From an uncultured Sphingomonas sp. (lineage in GTDB: Bacteria; Pseudomonadota; Alphaproteobacteria; Sphingomonadales; Sphingomonadaceae): DNA of 64,000 nucleotides. The notes below the pieces were generated by a model. The model was not told where the DNA came from. It did no database searches and saw only the letters and a list, made by a program, of their open reading frames with translations. A program made the translations under genes and the position numbers. The stretch spans positions 23,200-87,199 of the forward strand of contig NZ_CAKZHV010000002.1 of the NCBI RefSeq assembly GCF_936927845.1, written 5' to 3'. Below, in pieces: positions 36,501 to 44,292 of this stretch; within the stretch, counting starts at the first letter, position 1, and each line of letters starts with the position of its first letter.

Positions 36501-36802
36501 CCGCGCCTGACGGCGGCTCTCACCCTGCATCGCCGCCCACGGGCAACCCGGATGTTCCGCCTCCAGAGCGGAACCCGACGCGCTTTCTTGGAACGGTGAT
36601 GATCTCGGCCGAACGGCCGGCTCGCGAAATCCATCAGATCGTAGAGGCGATCGTCGAGCAGCTAACGACCATCCCTGGCAGCGAGGTATCGTTGAAGCTG
36701 GAGATCGATGCCGAGGTGCCGTCGGGCTTGGACAAGGGAAAGGTCCGCACCTTGATTGAGAATGCGAACACGTTGGGGTTCATCGACAAGGCGGTCAATT
36801 AG
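33506..36802 (+). CDS. DUF499-domain AAA+-like ATPase, defence-associated
   Basis: The product is 1098 residues from a GTG preceded by AGAGGAA. The N-terminal 110 residues contain an Swt1/HEPN-like region (LLDVRNKLSHNETFTYDDAERALDSM). A P-loop, FGGGKTHSM, is near 249 and a Walker B, LILIDEWVAYL, near 358-368. A Pro-rich linker (about 990-1030) leads to a small C-terminal domain. DUF499 proteins are regularly paired with DUF1156 methylases and helicases in anti-phage loci. Its ATPase may act as the signalling or effector motor. Confidence 0.85.
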   Translation: MAKSTRQYVFEGMELLPDALTPFVEKRLESSIKGHWQIEVVQRVQGLKPNSSGEVGWDQQGLLKTMMAFWKEAFSTVLGHPERSYVSELLDVRNKLSHNETFTYDDAERALDSMRRLMESISAGDVADQLGKMRDTILRTKFSELQRNEERRKTQRLDISVETVAGLLPWREVVEPHQDVATGEFQQAEFAADLGKVHAGSAPAEYRDPQQFFSRTYLTEGLSTLLVGAAKRLSGGGGDPVVELQTNFGGGKTHSMLALYHMAGGTPAHDLSGLDQLLERHGLTVPTNINRAVLVGTSRGPQDVLNAAGDRKIRTTWGELAWQLGGEEAFDMIAENDAKGIAPGSNMLEAIFRRYSPCLILIDEWVAYLRQIYRVEGLPSGSFDANLSFVQSLTEAVKASPGTLLVASLPASQIEVGGEGGQEALARLKQTFSRVESSWRPASQEESYEIVRRRLFKEIPGDRFHHRDNTLKQFAKLYRENANDFPQGCADEDYRRKLEKAYPIHPELFDQLYTCWGSLEKFQRTRGVLRLMAQVIHELWMSGDPSVMIMPGSVSVSSPRVEPELLHYLDVSWQSIIAADVDGTAATPYKVDQAAPNLNRYSATRRIARAIFMGTAPTHAQQNTGLDDKQINLGVVQPGERPAIFGDALRRLTNQAKFMHADLGRYWYSMSASLNRIAADKAGQLDAQLVLMEIDRELAKYINGIADRGHFDAVQVAPTSSAEVPDEAGGVRAVVLGVAHPHNGRDGSEALVEAKEMLLQRGSTPRVYRNMLVFIAAEARQLDNLKDAVRAALAWGEIVKEKDRLNLTQSDDALAKAKLAEAIETVKTRLREAWCYLHYPVQESAQAEVEWVSGKVPAQDGLLARASKKLVGEEGLLAELGPTRLDRDLQKYIWNGKPHLSLKDLWEYLNRYTYLPRLKNQDVLVKAVQAAVGGMLPGPFAYAERWDEKTDTYLGLAIERAVNAAVIINGESVIIKPDVAEAHRPEPSKPEAPTAGGSPAPDGGSHPASPPTGNPDVPPPERNPTRFLGTVMISAERPAREIHQIVEAIVEQLTTIPGSEVSLKLEIDAEVPSGLDKGKVRTLIENANTLGFIDKAVN

Positions 36803-36881
36803 CTCTCGCTCCGGCTGAACTGGCGCCGCTTCCCCAATTCCGGGCGAGCGGCGCCGGGATGAGCATCGCGAAGGGGGATTG

Positions 36882-37469
36882 ATGTCGGATCGGTTGAAGC
36901 AGCTAGCGGACAGCTACCTCGATCATATCAGGATCGCGGTGGAGGCCGGCGATCGGGGGGCACCCTTTCGCGACTTTGTGGACAACTGGAACGCTTTTCG
37001 CTGCGAGCATGACCACCATCGCAGCCGCGGAGATCGGCCGCGATGGTTCAATAATCCTTCGGCACTGGCGAGGCCGATGATGCTTGAAACGCTTGATTTC
37101 CGGTCTGCCGGCGCCGGCAGAATCTTGGCAGACGCGGCACGAGATCCGGCAGCCTATCAGCGGCGCTATGCAGCGCGTGACCGCACCGTGAAGCTGATCG
37201 TAGATCATTCCGTGCCGATCGGGGTCACGGTGGGCGCGCTTTTCGCCGGAATTGTCGAGCTCACGCGGGACGGCATACGCGCTCATCTGACCGCCTGGTA
37301 TCGACTGGGGCTGCTTGCGCACGAGGAGAACGCCCGCCTCGATGCGATGGGGCTTCGATCGATGATGCCCGAAGGATGGAACGGACGGGACGTGTTCGCG
37401 CGCTATGGCGCGGCGGGGATCGCGCCGGCGCATCCTGCTGGGAGCGGGCAGGGCATCTGCAATGCCTGA
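36882..37469 (+). CDS. Unknown protein downstream of the DUF499 gene
   Basis: The 195-residue product starts at an ATG preceded by AAGGGGGA; a TTG three bases earlier is also possible. The sequence is basic with an HDHHRSRGDRPRWFNNPSAL stretch. One hydrophobic segment lies near 110-125 (VPIGVTVGALFAGIVEL), and the rest is helical. I do not recognise it. It could be an accessory of the upstream operon (79-bp gap) or independent cargo. Confidence 0.55.
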   Translation: MSDRLKQLADSYLDHIRIAVEAGDRGAPFRDFVDNWNAFRCEHDHHRSRGDRPRWFNNPSALARPMMLETLDFRSAGAGRILADAARDPAAYQRRYAARDRTVKLIVDHSVPIGVTVGALFAGIVELTRDGIRAHLTAWYRLGLLAHEENARLDAMGLRSMMPEGWNGRDVFARYGAAGIAPAHPAGSGQGICNA

Positions 37470-37803
37470 CAAAACGCGTCCGCCTACCCGTGCTGCTCTT
37501 GCTGCACGCCCCACACTCGCAAGCGACGATCAGTTCGCCGACCGCATAGTTCGGCAACGTGCCTCGGATCACCAGCAAGAGCCGCAGGGGGACAATCGCT
37601 ACCGCGTCGAGCACTGCACGAGATTTTACGTGGTGCAACTCATCGGCACGTGGGTCAATGTAGTGGAGTCGGCGGAGCGAACCGTAAGATCACGCAACAA
37701 CTTGCGATGGGTGACATTCGAGAACAAGGAATACGAACTTAGAAAGGCCGCCACTCTCAAGCTGTCAACGGCGGAGCAAAATCCGGCCACGGTGGCGGTG
37801 TAA
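37462..37803 (+). pseudogene. Small gene truncated by the IS21 element
   Basis: An open frame from ATG 37462 overlaps the previous stop and runs into the insertion sequence at 37763. The last 13 codons and the TAA are IS sequence. The native part (100 residues) has a basic N-terminus and VEHCTRFYVVQLIGTWVNVVESAERTV, with no recognised domain. The original C-terminus is lost. Confidence 0.45.
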
Positions 37804-37829
37804 AAGTAGGCCAGCGGTCGAGGTGTGAT

Positions 37830-37873
37830 GACGACATGGAAAGGGCCCCGATCGGGGCCCTTTCCATGTCGTC
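37830..37873. repeat. 44-bp perfect palindrome between istB and the IS end
   Basis: Positions 37830-37851 are the exact reverse complement of 37852-37873, centred on CCCCGATCGGGG. It lies 18 bp past the istB stop inside the IS. It can form a 22-bp cruciform or RNA hairpin. Terminating istAB transcription or blocking read-through from flanking DNA is the likely role. There is no T-run. Confidence 0.75.
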
Positions 37874-37891
37874 GCGACCGTTTTCTCCCGG

Positions 37892-38743
37892 CTATGTCGG
37901 CGGGATCTCTCCGGTGTTCGGGTCGGCCGACACAGTGACCTGGTTTTGCTCCGCCCTTCTGGCGGAGCGCCGGCCGGCGGACTGTTTGAGGCGGTAGCTG
38001 TCGCCATTCATGGTGAGGATGGAGACGTGGTGCGTGAGGCGGTCGAGCAGCGCGCCGGTGAGCCGCTCCGAGGCGAGCACTTGGGTCCAGTCCTCGAACG
38101 GCAGGTTCGACGTGATGATGGTCGAGCCGCGCTCGTATCGCTGCGACAGCACCTCGAAGAGCAGTTCTGCGCCGGTCGCCGACAGCGGCACATAGCCGAG
38201 CTCGTCGACAATGAGCAGCTTCACGGCCGCCAGTTCCCGCTGGAGTTTGAGCAGACGCCGCTCGTCGCGCGCCTCCATCAGCTGGTTGACCAGCGAGGCC
38301 GCGGTCGTGAAGGCGACGGTGAAACCCTTCTGGCAAGCCGCCAGGCCGAGCGCGAGGGCGACGTGCGTCTTGCCCGTGCCGCTGTTACCCAGCGCGATGA
38401 CGTTCTCCCGGCGCAGGATATATTCCGAGCGGGCGAGTTCGAGCACCAGCATCTTGTTGAGGCTGGGGATGGCGGTGAAGTCGAAGGTGTCGAGACTCTT
38501 CACCGCCGGGAAGCGGGCGGCGCGGATCCGCCGCTCGACCGTGCGCCGCTCCCGGTCGATGAGCTCAAGCTCGATGAGACGCAGCAGGTAGCGCGGGTGG
38601 TCGATACCGTCGCGGGCGCATTCGCGCGCGACCTTCTCATATTCGCGCAGCACGGTCGGCAGCTTGAGCTGCTTGAGGTGGTGGGCGAGCAGCACCTGGG
38701 GTGTCCCGCCGGTCGTGCCGGTCGGCATCTTGTCGCTTGTCAT
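37892..38743 (-). CDS. istB: IstB-like ATPase, IS21 helper protein
   Basis: The 283-residue product has a DnaC/IstB AAA+ fold with Walker A LGNSGTGKTH (118-127), Walker B LLIVDELGY (177-185) and the ITSNLPFEDW sensor region. It helps IstA select targets. Its ATG overlaps the istA stop (ATGA). The C-terminal tail (AEQNQVTVSADPNTGEIPPT) is typical of this IS group. Confidence 0.93.
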   Translation of the reverse strand: MTSDKMPTGTTGGTPQVLLAHHLKQLKLPTVLREYEKVARECARDGIDHPRYLLRLIELELIDRERRTVERRIRAARFPAVKSLDTFDFTAIPSLNKMLVLELARSEYILRRENVIALGNSGTGKTHVALALGLAACQKGFTVAFTTAASLVNQLMEARDERRLLKLQRELAAVKLLIVDELGYVPLSATGAELLFEVLSQRYERGSTIITSNLPFEDWTQVLASERLTGALLDRLTHHVSILTMNGDSYRLKQSAGRRSARRAEQNQVTVSADPNTGEIPPT

Positions 38744-40227
38744 GCCGCCAGCACTCCATAGTCCGCCGCCCGGGTCGTCTTCACGTCCGTCCGGGGCAGG
38801 TGCGGATAGGCGGCCAGATCGAGACGGGGCGGTCGCCGTTCGATACGCGCCAGCGCGATGAGCTTCACCGCGTCGAAGCCGATGGCGCCGAGCTGCACGG
38901 CCTGTGTCACCGCGTCGGTGACGACGGCGAGCGGCAGGGCTTCGAGCAGCCGCAGCACCTGGATGAACTCCCGCTTCCCCTTGTTGCCCATACGGGCTTC
39001 CAAAAGGTGGCGCAGATGCTGGAAGATCTCGGGCAGATCCCAGCCCTGCAAGGCGGCCGCCTGGTCGAGCGCGCCGGGCTTCTGCTCGATGAGCGCGAGA
39101 TAGTGCAGCGGGTTGGCGACGAAGGCGCCCTCGCCATAGCTGCGCGGATGGCGGGCGATCTCCTCGCCGGCGATGCTGATGACGACCTCGTCGACGAACC
39201 CCTTCACCAGGACGTCGCGGAAGCCGTAGGCGGTCGGCACCGAATAGTCGTTGGTCCGGTAGCGCACCAGCGCGGTCGACGACACGCGCGCCGACCGCTT
39301 CTCGCACGGCTCCAGCGGCACCGCCGGCAAGGCCCGGAAGACCTGCCGGTCGGCGGCAAGCCGCTCGGCGATGGTGTCGGCATGGCGTCCGGCATGCCCG
39401 TTCTGTCGGGCCAGGCAGTCCTTCGCCAGGCGCTCGTTCAACTCGTCGAAGCTGGCCGCCACGGGAATGGGCACCATGAACATCGCGCGGGCGTGCTTTA
39501 CCAGCGCCTCGACCTTCCCCTTGTCGTTGCCCTTGCCGGGCCGGCCAAACCGGTCGGCAAACAGGTAGTGGCTGACCAGCTCGGTGAAGGCCCGCGTGCG
39601 CTCGCGCTTGCCGTCGCCGCAGATCCTCGCCACCGCAATCTTCAGATTGTCGTAGAGAATGGACAGCGGCACGCCGCCGAAGAAGGCGAAGGCCGAAACA
39701 TGGCCGTCCAGGAACGCCTCGGTCGTCTCGCGCGGATAGGCCTTCACGAAACACGCATCGGAATGCGGTAGGTCCATGCAGAAATAATGAACCTTCTGCC
39801 GCACGCCGCCGATCTCGGCCCACGCCTCGCCGAAGTCGACCTGGGCATGGCCCGGCGGGTGCGCCAGCGGCACGAACGTCTCCCGGCTGCGGGCCCGACT
39901 TAGCCGCACATAGTCCTTCACCACCGTGTAGCCGCCGCCATAGCCATGCTCGTCGCGCAGCCGCTCGAAGATCCGTTTGGCGGTGTGCTGCTGCCTGGCC
40001 GGCGACAGGCGGTCCTCGCGCAGCATGGCGTCGATGACCGGCAACAGCGGCCCCAGCTTCGGCTTCTCCGGCGGCTTCGCGCGCCGGTAGCCTGGTGGCA
40101 GCGAGGACGCGCACATCTTCGCCACCGTGTCCCGGCTCAGACCGAACACCTTCGCCGCTTCCCGGCGACTATGACCTTCCACGAACACGAAACGCCGAAC
40201 GACCGCGTAGCTCTCCAAGGCAAACAT
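38740..40227 (-). CDS. istA: IstA transposase of the IS21 element
   Basis: The 495-residue protein has an N-terminal HTH (HSRREAAKVFGLSRDTVAKM), a DDE integrase core with HYFCMDLPHSDACFVKAYP and the GGVPLSILYDNLK strand, and a C-terminal beta-barrel. The length is normal, so the element is probably active. Confidence 0.93.
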   Translation of the reverse strand: MFALESYAVVRRFVFVEGHSRREAAKVFGLSRDTVAKMCASSLPPGYRRAKPPEKPKLGPLLPVIDAMLREDRLSPARQQHTAKRIFERLRDEHGYGGGYTVVKDYVRLSRARSRETFVPLAHPPGHAQVDFGEAWAEIGGVRQKVHYFCMDLPHSDACFVKAYPRETTEAFLDGHVSAFAFFGGVPLSILYDNLKIAVARICGDGKRERTRAFTELVSHYLFADRFGRPGKGNDKGKVEALVKHARAMFMVPIPVAASFDELNERLAKDCLARQNGHAGRHADTIAERLAADRQVFRALPAVPLEPCEKRSARVSSTALVRYRTNDYSVPTAYGFRDVLVKGFVDEVVISIAGEEIARHPRSYGEGAFVANPLHYLALIEQKPGALDQAAALQGWDLPEIFQHLRHLLEARMGNKGKREFIQVLRLLEALPLAVVTDAVTQAVQLGAIGFDAVKLIALARIERRPPRLDLAAYPHLPRTDVKTTRAADYGVLAA

Positions 40228-40325
40228 CCTCGCCGCCCCAAATGGAGCAGCTTACCACTGGCAGGATTTCTCTCCGCCGCACCGGCACCTATGCCGGCGC
40301 TCCCGTGGCCGGGTTTGTCACCGCC

Positions 40326-41348
40326 CTACACATCGAACACCTTGCGCCGGAAGTGTGCCCAGCATGCCACCTCTGTGACGCCACCGCGGTACAGGGCGTC
40401 ATAGCCCGCATAGGCATCGGCCTGGAGAAAGCCGCGAAAGCCGGCGAGATGCGCCTGCGGGTGCGCCGCGGTGCGGTCGGGCGTGAAGCGATACCATGTT
40501 GCGGGCGGTGTCGTGCTGCCGGACGCCTGGTCGTCGGCGGCGTACACCCACAGCCGCCCGGTCGCGGTCTTGCCACGGCCGGGGTCGAGCACCGACACCG
40601 GCGTGTCGTCGGCGTGGATCTTGTCGGTCTTGAGCACCTCGTCACGGATACGGCTGACCACCGGGTCGAGCAGTGCTGCAGCTTGCCCGGCCCAGCCCGC
40701 GAGCGTCGAGCGGTCGATCTCGAGCCCCTGCGCGGCCATCATCTCGGCCTGGCGGTACAACGGCAGATGGTGGTCGAACTTGGAGACGACGACGTGCGCC
40801 AGCGTCGCGAAGGTCGCCTTGCCCCGCGCCACAGCGCTGACCGGCGCGGGTGCCTGGACGATCTTCTCGCAAGACCGGCAGCTGTATTTGGGGCGGACGT
40901 CGCGCACGACCCGCCAGCGCACCGGCACGATGTCGAGCATCTCGTGCGCGTCCACGCCCAGCCGGCGCAGCGCGCCACCGCAGTCCGGGCAGGTGCAGAT
41001 ACCGGACGCCGGCTCGTGGACGACCTCCTCGCGCGGCAGATGCTCCGGCAGACTGCGGACCGGTGCCAGGCGCGGCGCTACTCCAGGCGCCGCAGTCTCG
41101 ACTTCGGAAACATCCCGCTCCGTTTCCAGCTCTTCCAGCGCCAGCTCGAGCTGTTCGATCTCGCGGCCCAACTTCTCGGAGGAGGCACCGAACTGCATCC
41201 GCCGCAGTCGGGCGATCTGCCCGCGCAACGTGTCGATGAGCAGATCGCGGGCGGCGAGCGCGGCATTCGCCCGGGCGAGCGATGCCTCCAGCGCGGCGAT
41301 CCGCGCGGTGGCATCAGCAGGGGAAACAGGCGCTTCCAGCACCCGCAT
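40326..41348 (-). pseudogene. tnpC: tnpC, truncated IS66 transposase
   Basis: About 340 residues of a protein that is normally 500 or more. Visible parts are the N-terminal coiled coil, a Zn-binding segment (CTCPDCGG...CRSCEK) and the start of the DDE core (KIHADDTPVSVLDPG, FLQADAYAGYDALY). It stops at HFRRKVFDV because the TAG comes from the IS21 end. It cannot be functional. Confidence 0.88.
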
Positions 41349-41403
41349 TTCATAACAGATCACGCATCGACGGGCGAGAAAAAGCGTCGCAAAACCGCCG
41401 TTT

Positions 41404-41751
41404 TCACCCCGCCAGCGTCGGCGTGAACGTCCGCTCTGGGCGACGCCAGTCGATGCCCTCCAGCAGCATCGACAATTGTGCCGGCGTCAGCGTCACCGTG
41501 CCCGTCGCGGTCACCGGCCAGACGAACCGACCCCGGTCGAGCCGCTTGGAGAACAGGCACAGGCCTTGCCCATCGAACCACAGCAGCTTGACCAGATGAC
41601 CCCGCTTGCCCCGGAACGCGAACAACGCGCCCGAGTGCGGGTTCTGGGCCAGCACCTGCTGCACCAGTACCGCCAGGCCATCGAACCCTTTGCGCATGTC
41701 GGTGACGCCACACGCCAGGAACACCCGCGTCGGCAACGGCGTGGGGCTCAA
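41404..41751 (-). CDS. tnpB: TnpB, IS66 accessory protein (Orf2)
   Basis: The 115-residue protein carries the IS66 Orf2 signature (VFLACGVTDMRKGFDGLAVLVQ, then ALFAFRGKRGHLVKLLWFDG). The start is a TTG at 41751 that overlaps the tnpA stop. No ATG lies upstream of the conserved part, so the TTG is the best choice. Confidence 0.85.
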   Translation of the reverse strand: MSPTPLPTRVFLACGVTDMRKGFDGLAVLVQQVLAQNPHSGALFAFRGKRGHLVKLLWFDGQGLCLFSKRLDRGRFVWPVTATGTVTLTPAQLSMLLEGIDWRRPERTFTPTLAG

Positions 41752-42185
41752 CGCAGCACCGACAACACTCGCGCCAGCGCGCCGGCGTCCACCGACCCGT
41801 CCACGCTCACTCGGACGCCACCCGGAAATTCGATGCAGATGAGGCCAGACGTGGATGTCGCCGGCTGCGGCGCAGGTGCGGCGACATCGGCCACGCGCAC
41901 CTCGGCGAATGCCGGCAGCGCAGGCGCGACCCCGCCCAGCTTGCCCAGCCGCGCCTGCTTGCGCCACGTATAGATCAGGCTGCTCGACACCTCGCGCCGG
42001 GCGATGACATCACGGACCCGCACGCCCGGCCGGAACGCCTCGGCCAGGATCTCCAGCTTCTCCGCGTCCGACCAGCTCCGTCGGCCCGATACCCGGCCGA
42101 CCACCTCCACACGACCAGTCGTACGAGCGCTCGTACGACCAGTCTCAGAACCGAAAACTTCCCGCACCGCCCGCGCCCTCGTCAA
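41748..42185 (-). CDS. tnpA: TnpA, IS66 accessory protein (Orf1)
   Basis: The 145-residue protein has an HTH (SWSDAEKLEILAEAF...VIARREVSSSLIYTWRKQAR) and a C-terminal GLICIEFPGGVRVSVDG strand region, typical of IS66 Orf1. It lies about 60 bp inside the GTAAGCG end. Confidence 0.88.
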   Translation of the reverse strand: MTRARAVREVFGSETGRTSARTTGRVEVVGRVSGRRSWSDAEKLEILAEAFRPGVRVRDVIARREVSSSLIYTWRKQARLGKLGGVAPALPAFAEVRVADVAAPAPQPATSTSGLICIEFPGGVRVSVDGSVDAGALARVLSVLR

Positions 42186-42244
42186 AGACGATAAGCATCC
42201 CGGCTACGGCCAAACGGGCAAGGCGGCCCTCAGGCCACGCTTAC

Positions 42245-42652
42245 TCCGATCTCGAGTGCGTCTGAGCACCAGCGCGTGTTGCGCTGGTCGACGGCGACCC
42301 GGCCGTCGTGGCGCCGCTCCTCGCCCTTGCCGCTGTGAGGCTGAAGCAGCAGGCCGTGGACCTTCATCACGCGGTAGACCCGCTTTGGATTGGGCGCTGC
42401 GCGCCCGGTCTGCTGGGCTTGGCGGCGCAGCAGGGCGTGCACGCGGCGATAACCATAGGTCGGCAGATCGGCGACGAGCATCCTGATGTCCGCGACCAGT
42501 TCGGCGTCGGGCAGCGGCGGTCGCCCGCGTGGCCTGGGTGGCGGTCGGTTGTGCATGGCCGACAGGTGCTGGCGGCTAATGCCGACGGCGTCGGCGACCG
42601 TGGTCACTGACCGTCCCCCGGCAACGAGGTCGAGCGCAACAGCAGTTTTTTT
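42245..42652 (-). pseudogene. IS3-family orfB, 3' part lost
   Basis: The frame is entered by -1 shift at the A7 run. It shows the IS2-type start (RRPKKTAVALDLVAGGRSVTTVADAVGIS) and PTYGYRRVHALLRRQ...NPKRVYRVMKVHGLLL. It ends at RWCSDALEI just before the first catalytic Asp, then reads a few codons of IS66. Non-functional. Confidence 0.85.
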
Positions 42653-43005
42653 GGGCCTGCGGCCCGGGACACGGCCTCGCGCAGGATCTCCGCTTCCATG
42701 GTCTTCTTGCCGAGCAGGCGTTGAAGCTCGCTTACCTGGGCCTGCAACGCCCGGTACTCGGACGCAGGCACAACCTCCTCGCCGGCACCGGCCGCGGTCA
42801 GCGCGCCCTGCGCCATCAGCCTGCGCCAGGTGAAGAGCTGCCCAGCGCCGATGCCGTGCTGGCGGGCGACCAGCGACACGCTCATGCCCGGCAGGTACGT
42901 CTCCTCGACGATCCGGACCTTTTCCTCCGGGGTCCACCGCCTCCGGCGCTGAACCCCGGTAAGGACCTCGCCGCCATTGTAACGCCTGGTCGTATGCTCA
43001 GTCAT
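42604..43005 (-). CDS. IS3-family OrfA (transposase N-terminal part)
   Basis: The 133-residue product carries an HTH_Tnp-type domain (RWTPEEKVRIVEETYLPGMSVSLVARQHGIGAGQLFTWRRL) and a Leu-zipper-like helix (YRALQAQVSELQRLLGKKTMEAEILREAV). A run of seven A on the coding strand (42646-42652, CCCAAAAAAACT) gives the usual -1 frameshift into orfB. Confidence 0.85.
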   Translation of the reverse strand: MTEHTTRRYNGGEVLTGVQRRRRWTPEEKVRIVEETYLPGMSVSLVARQHGIGAGQLFTWRRLMAQGALTAAGAGEEVVPASEYRALQAQVSELQRLLGKKTMEAEILREAVSRAAGPKKLLLRSTSLPGDGQ

Positions 43006-43098
43006 ATGCCTCACTCTTATCCAAGAGCGAGGCCCTGTCAGGTCAATTAGGGGGCCACCTCAGTGGTACGACGCCTCGGCCGCTCCTAGCTACGTGAT

Positions 43099-43193
43099 CG
43101 TCCGCACTTTTAGGGATGATGTCCACTGTTTCAGGTGCGGGTCACCGCCGAGCAAGGCTCAATCTCGCGTCCACCGTTTCAGAAGAACCAACA
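43099..43193. repeat. Solo IS21-like end (copy A)
   Basis: Three related 16-mers occur: CGTCCGCACTTTTAGG (43099), TGTCCACTGTTTCAGG (43120) and CGTCCACCGTTTCAGA (43168), followed by AAGAACCAACA. The block resembles the ends at 55723-55806 and, inverted, 56657-56739. No transposase of a matching element lies beside it. The rest of the gap up to vapB holds only its promoter. Confidence 0.6.
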
Positions 43194-43319
43194 CCTGTTC
43201 TCTTCAATAACTCGCCTGTACATACCATAACACACGATTATGGAAAGTGTGCTGGTCCGGTGTGGTGCAGGGGAGGGGGCGTGTCAGATACCGGCGTGTG
43301 TGTCACACCGGCTCCGGCG

Positions 43320-43360
43320 TTGAGCGTCTACGCCGACGCGCCTATAGTGTCGCCGTAGAC
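43320..43360 (+). promoter_or_regulatory. vapBC promoter and operator
   Basis: TTGAGC (43320-43325) and TATAGT (43343-43348) are separated by 17 bp. An inverted repeat, GTCTACGCCGAC (43326-43337) and GTCGCCGTAGAC (43349-43360), brackets the -10 with one mismatch between arms. It ends 24 bp before the vapB ATG. This is the classical layout for repression by the antitoxin-toxin complex. Confidence 0.68.
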
Positions 43361-43384
43361 ACCTCCGACCAACAGGCTGCCACC

Positions 43385-43627
43385 ATGACCGTTCAAGTCA
43401 ACATCACCCCGAACGGGCGCATGAGCCTGCCCGCCGACATCCGCAAGCGGCTCGGGCTCACCGGCGGTGGAGCGGTCTATCTCGACGAGACCGCCGATGG
43501 CGTCGTGCTGCGCACCGTGCCGCAGATCGTGGCGCAGGCGCAGGCGCTCGCGCGCCGTTACCGCGACGCGCCCGGCGCGAGCGTCGATGCGTTCCTCGCC
43601 GATCGTGCCGCGGAGAGCGGCGAATGA
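43385..43627 (+). CDS. vapB: VapB-type antitoxin (AbrB/MazE fold)
   Basis: The 80-residue protein has a swapped-hairpin DNA-binding domain (VNITPNGRMSLPADIRKRLGLTGGGAVYLDETADGVVLR) and an acidic C-terminal tail that would occupy the toxin. Its stop overlaps the toxin ATG (ATGA). Confidence 0.88.
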   Translation: MTVQVNITPNGRMSLPADIRKRLGLTGGGAVYLDETADGVVLRTVPQIVAQAQALARRYRDAPGASVDAFLADRAAESGE

Positions 43628-44010
43628 GCGTGGTGCTCGACGCCTCGGCGGTGCTCGCGCTGCTGCGCGGCGAGGCCGGCGCCAGGAAGGTCGAAGGCGC
43701 GCTCGCCGGCAGCCGCATGTCGGTCGTCAACATGGCCGAGGTCGCCTCGCACTACCACAAGCTCGGCATGCCCGACGCCGACGTGGATGCGATGCTGCGG
43801 CCGCTCCCGATCGAGCTGGTTCCGGCCGACGCCGCGCTCGCACGCGAGGCGGGTCGGCTGCGGCGTCACACCGTCGAGGGCGGCCTGTCGCTCGGCGATC
43901 GGTTCTGCCTCGCGCTTGCCAAGCGCGACGGGCTGCCCGCCTGGACATCCGACCGCAAGTGGAAGGAGATCGCGACCGCGGCCGAGGTCAAGGTGGTGGC
44001 AATTCGGTGA
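43624..44010 (+). CDS. vapC: VapC-type PIN-domain toxin
   Basis: The 128-residue PIN RNase has the acidic residues D6, E39, D92 and D110 in the expected order (LDASAV, NMAEV, LGDRFC, TSD). VapC toxins cleave tRNA or rRNA when free of VapB. The unit sits at the left edge of the Druantia region and may stabilise it. Confidence 0.88.
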   Translation: MSVVLDASAVLALLRGEAGARKVEGALAGSRMSVVNMAEVASHYHKLGMPDADVDAMLRPLPIELVPADAALAREAGRLRRHTVEGGLSLGDRFCLALAKRDGLPAWTSDRKWKEIATAAEVKVVAIR

Positions 44011-44292
44011 CTTACCCGCACCCTCGTTGCCGACGGTGGCGGGATGTAGACCATTGCTGGCGCACAGCGCGTGAGACTGGCGAAGCACCGGGACGCGCTC
44101 AGACTGAAACACAACCCGCGCCTGCTGCGTCAAACCTGCGCTCGACGAACGTTGGCTTTGGAATAGCGGTACTAAACTGGAAGTCGGTCATAGGTACGGT
44201 TACCTGCCAAACCTCGGCTCATCCGTACTAGCTCCTGTCTGGCCAACGGGTTCGGTTCAGCTAGGCCGGAAACAACGACGGGGATATGAAGA

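Larger units (their letters stand above)
37763..40330 (-). mobile_element. IS21-family insertion sequence, apparently intact
   Basis: The 2568-bp element contains istA and istB. The ends face each other: TGTCAACGGCGGAGC at 37763 and, on the other strand, TGTAGGGCGGTGACA from 40330. Both are followed by a shared CCGGCCACGG block, the repeated sub-terminal pattern of this family. The right end interrupts an IS66 transposase and supplies its stop codon. No target duplication is visible between the flanks (CTCAAGC on the left, CATCGAAC on the right). Confidence 0.8.
40331..42244 (-). mobile_element. IS66-family remnant, right part removed by the IS21 event
   Basis: tnpA, tnpB and most of tnpC are present in order. 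The terminal GTAAGCGTGGCC starts at 42244 on the minus strand and matches the IS66 consensus GTAAGCG end. It interrupts the IS3-family orfB. The opposite end of the IS66 is not found on the far side of the IS21, so that half was deleted. Confidence 0.8.
42245..43062 (-). mobile_element. IS3-family (IS2-like) remnant, interrupted by IS66
   Basis: The upstream end reads TGAGGTGGCCCCCTAATTGA from 43062 on the minus strand. orfA is complete and orfB is cut after CSDALEI by the IS66 terminus. The remaining part of orfB and the other IS3 end are not in the window. Confidence 0.78.

Noticed and set aside
25723..36802. Classical DISARM call
   Set aside because: No drmA, drmB (stand-alone DUF1998) or drmC phospholipase-type gene; only the SNF2 gene resembles a DISARM component.
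25723..36802. BREX call
   Set aside because: No pglZ phosphatase, brxC or brxL-type gene despite the BrxR-like regulator.
37830..37873. Palindrome as a replication origin or oriT
   Set aside because: It lies inside an IS21 element next to istB, with no iterons, AT-rich region or relaxase nearby.
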